Assembly: GCA_036925085.1 (NCBI GenBank)
Contig: JAUPFP010000014.1
Span: 1,918,501-1,982,500, forward strand
Length of the DNA: 64,000 nt
Direction of reading: 5' to 3'
DNA from: Brachycybe producta
Lineage: Eukaryota > Arthropoda > Diplopoda > Playtdesmida > Andrognathidae
The notes beneath the pieces are model-generated. The model saw only the letters and a list, made by a program, of their open reading frames with translations. It was not told the origin of the DNA and did no database searches. Numbering within the stretch: the stretch's first letter is position 1; the number at the start of each line of letters is the position of its first letter. This document shows, piece by piece, positions 63,514 to 64,000 of this stretch. Both the position numbers and the translations under genes were made by a program.

Positions 63514-64000
63514 TTGTAAAAGTTTAAATTGTACTTTTTTTAAAAAAAAAAAGAAGGGTGAGGGTTGAGAGAGGGTATTGTGGTTATGAATAAGGGTGTG
63601 GGGGTGAGTAGACAGAGATTAGGGGGTTGTTTATTGTCCGGTTTTCTTCAGGACTTCAATAAGGAAAATTGGGGGAGGAGGTGGTCCTTTTGGAAGTGAT
63701 TTTGTAGGATGTTGTGTGAAAAAAATGAGGGGACAATTTGGACACGCGTGATCTTCATCTTCAACTGATACAAGTCTTCAGATGGGGGGGGGGGGAATGT
63801 GTGTCTGGAGCTATTTTGGGATGACTGAAGGCACTTAAGTGTGTCTGGGCATATATAGCCTCCTTACTCTCCTATAAAGGAAGCTATGGTCTGGGGGATG
63901 TTTTTGCTCATAAGTTGCAAATGTTAATGCAATGCGACTTGTGATGTGACTTGCCACTAGAACTTTGTAATAAACACTCCTATGTGACACATGAAACTAG
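63514..64000. other. STAR gene intron 1, right edge
   Basis: Purine-rich; G run at 63784-63794. No gene or element ends. Confidence 0.5.

Overview
The window is nuclear DNA from an animal. It shows GT-AG introns, four recognisable metazoan genes with scattered exons, a tRNA-type SINE, the decayed 3' end of a LINE, and a very heavy load of short inverted-repeat DNA transposons (MITEs), microsatellites and minisatellites. It is AT-rich with long homopolymers. An invertebrate is likely (many small introns of about 64-115 bp, TATCGATA elements in one promoter); the phylum cannot be fixed from sequence alone. All calls were made by eye and by recalled family similarity, with no database search.

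Layout: (1) 1-412 is the last coding part of an ASK-type MAP kinase kinase kinase, plus strand. (2) 413-3158 is intergenic, with a MITE, a LINE remnant and two nested insertions (a SINE inside a pogo-like MITE, and a MITE inside another MITE). (3) 3159-5436, minus strand, is a complete PEX7 gene (peroxisomal PTS2 receptor, WD40). (4) About 1.07 kb separates its start codon from that of DDX18 (Has1-type DEAD-box RNA helicase), which lies head to head on the plus strand. DDX18 spans 6511-35780 in 12 coding exons; its last intron is 19.3 kb. Nearly all of the gene's length is transposon-filled intron. (5) 35781-54553 has no gene I can recognise: only MITEs, satellites and low-complexity DNA. (6) 54554-54683 is the first coding exon of a QKI/HOW-type STAR RNA-binding protein (Qua1 dimerisation region); the rest of the window to 64000 reads as its first intron, with three large minisatellites.

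Repeat families are labelled by letter. A: 180-210 bp palindromes starting ACAGGC, with 9-bp target duplications, about 18 copies. C: inverted-repeat element carrying AAACTAGAAGGGTA, more than 20 copies, dense in DDX18 introns. D: carries TAGATGGCGCCA. E: ends TACGGAGCCCTG. F: ends TACCTWGTACACA with TWA duplications. G: AGRGRTGGGACATTCGAATCC-like ends (written here only as a consensus). H: GTCCACATCAAGCTGAC ends. J: TAAGGCCRGRTGCAAATTAG ends. hAT-like: ends CAGGGCTCGGATT, one with an 8-bp duplication. Several copies sit inside others, which gives a relative order: C is the oldest; the hAT-like element, F and A are younger.

The four genes (stress kinase, peroxisomal import receptor, ribosome-biogenesis helicase, RNA-binding regulator) do not form a pathway. 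The most interesting signals are the 9-bp-duplicating palindrome family with its multi-copy composite insertions, the repeated spread of CTCF-like AGATGGCGC motifs by several repeats, and a regular series of CGCCATTTT sites upstream of the STAR gene.
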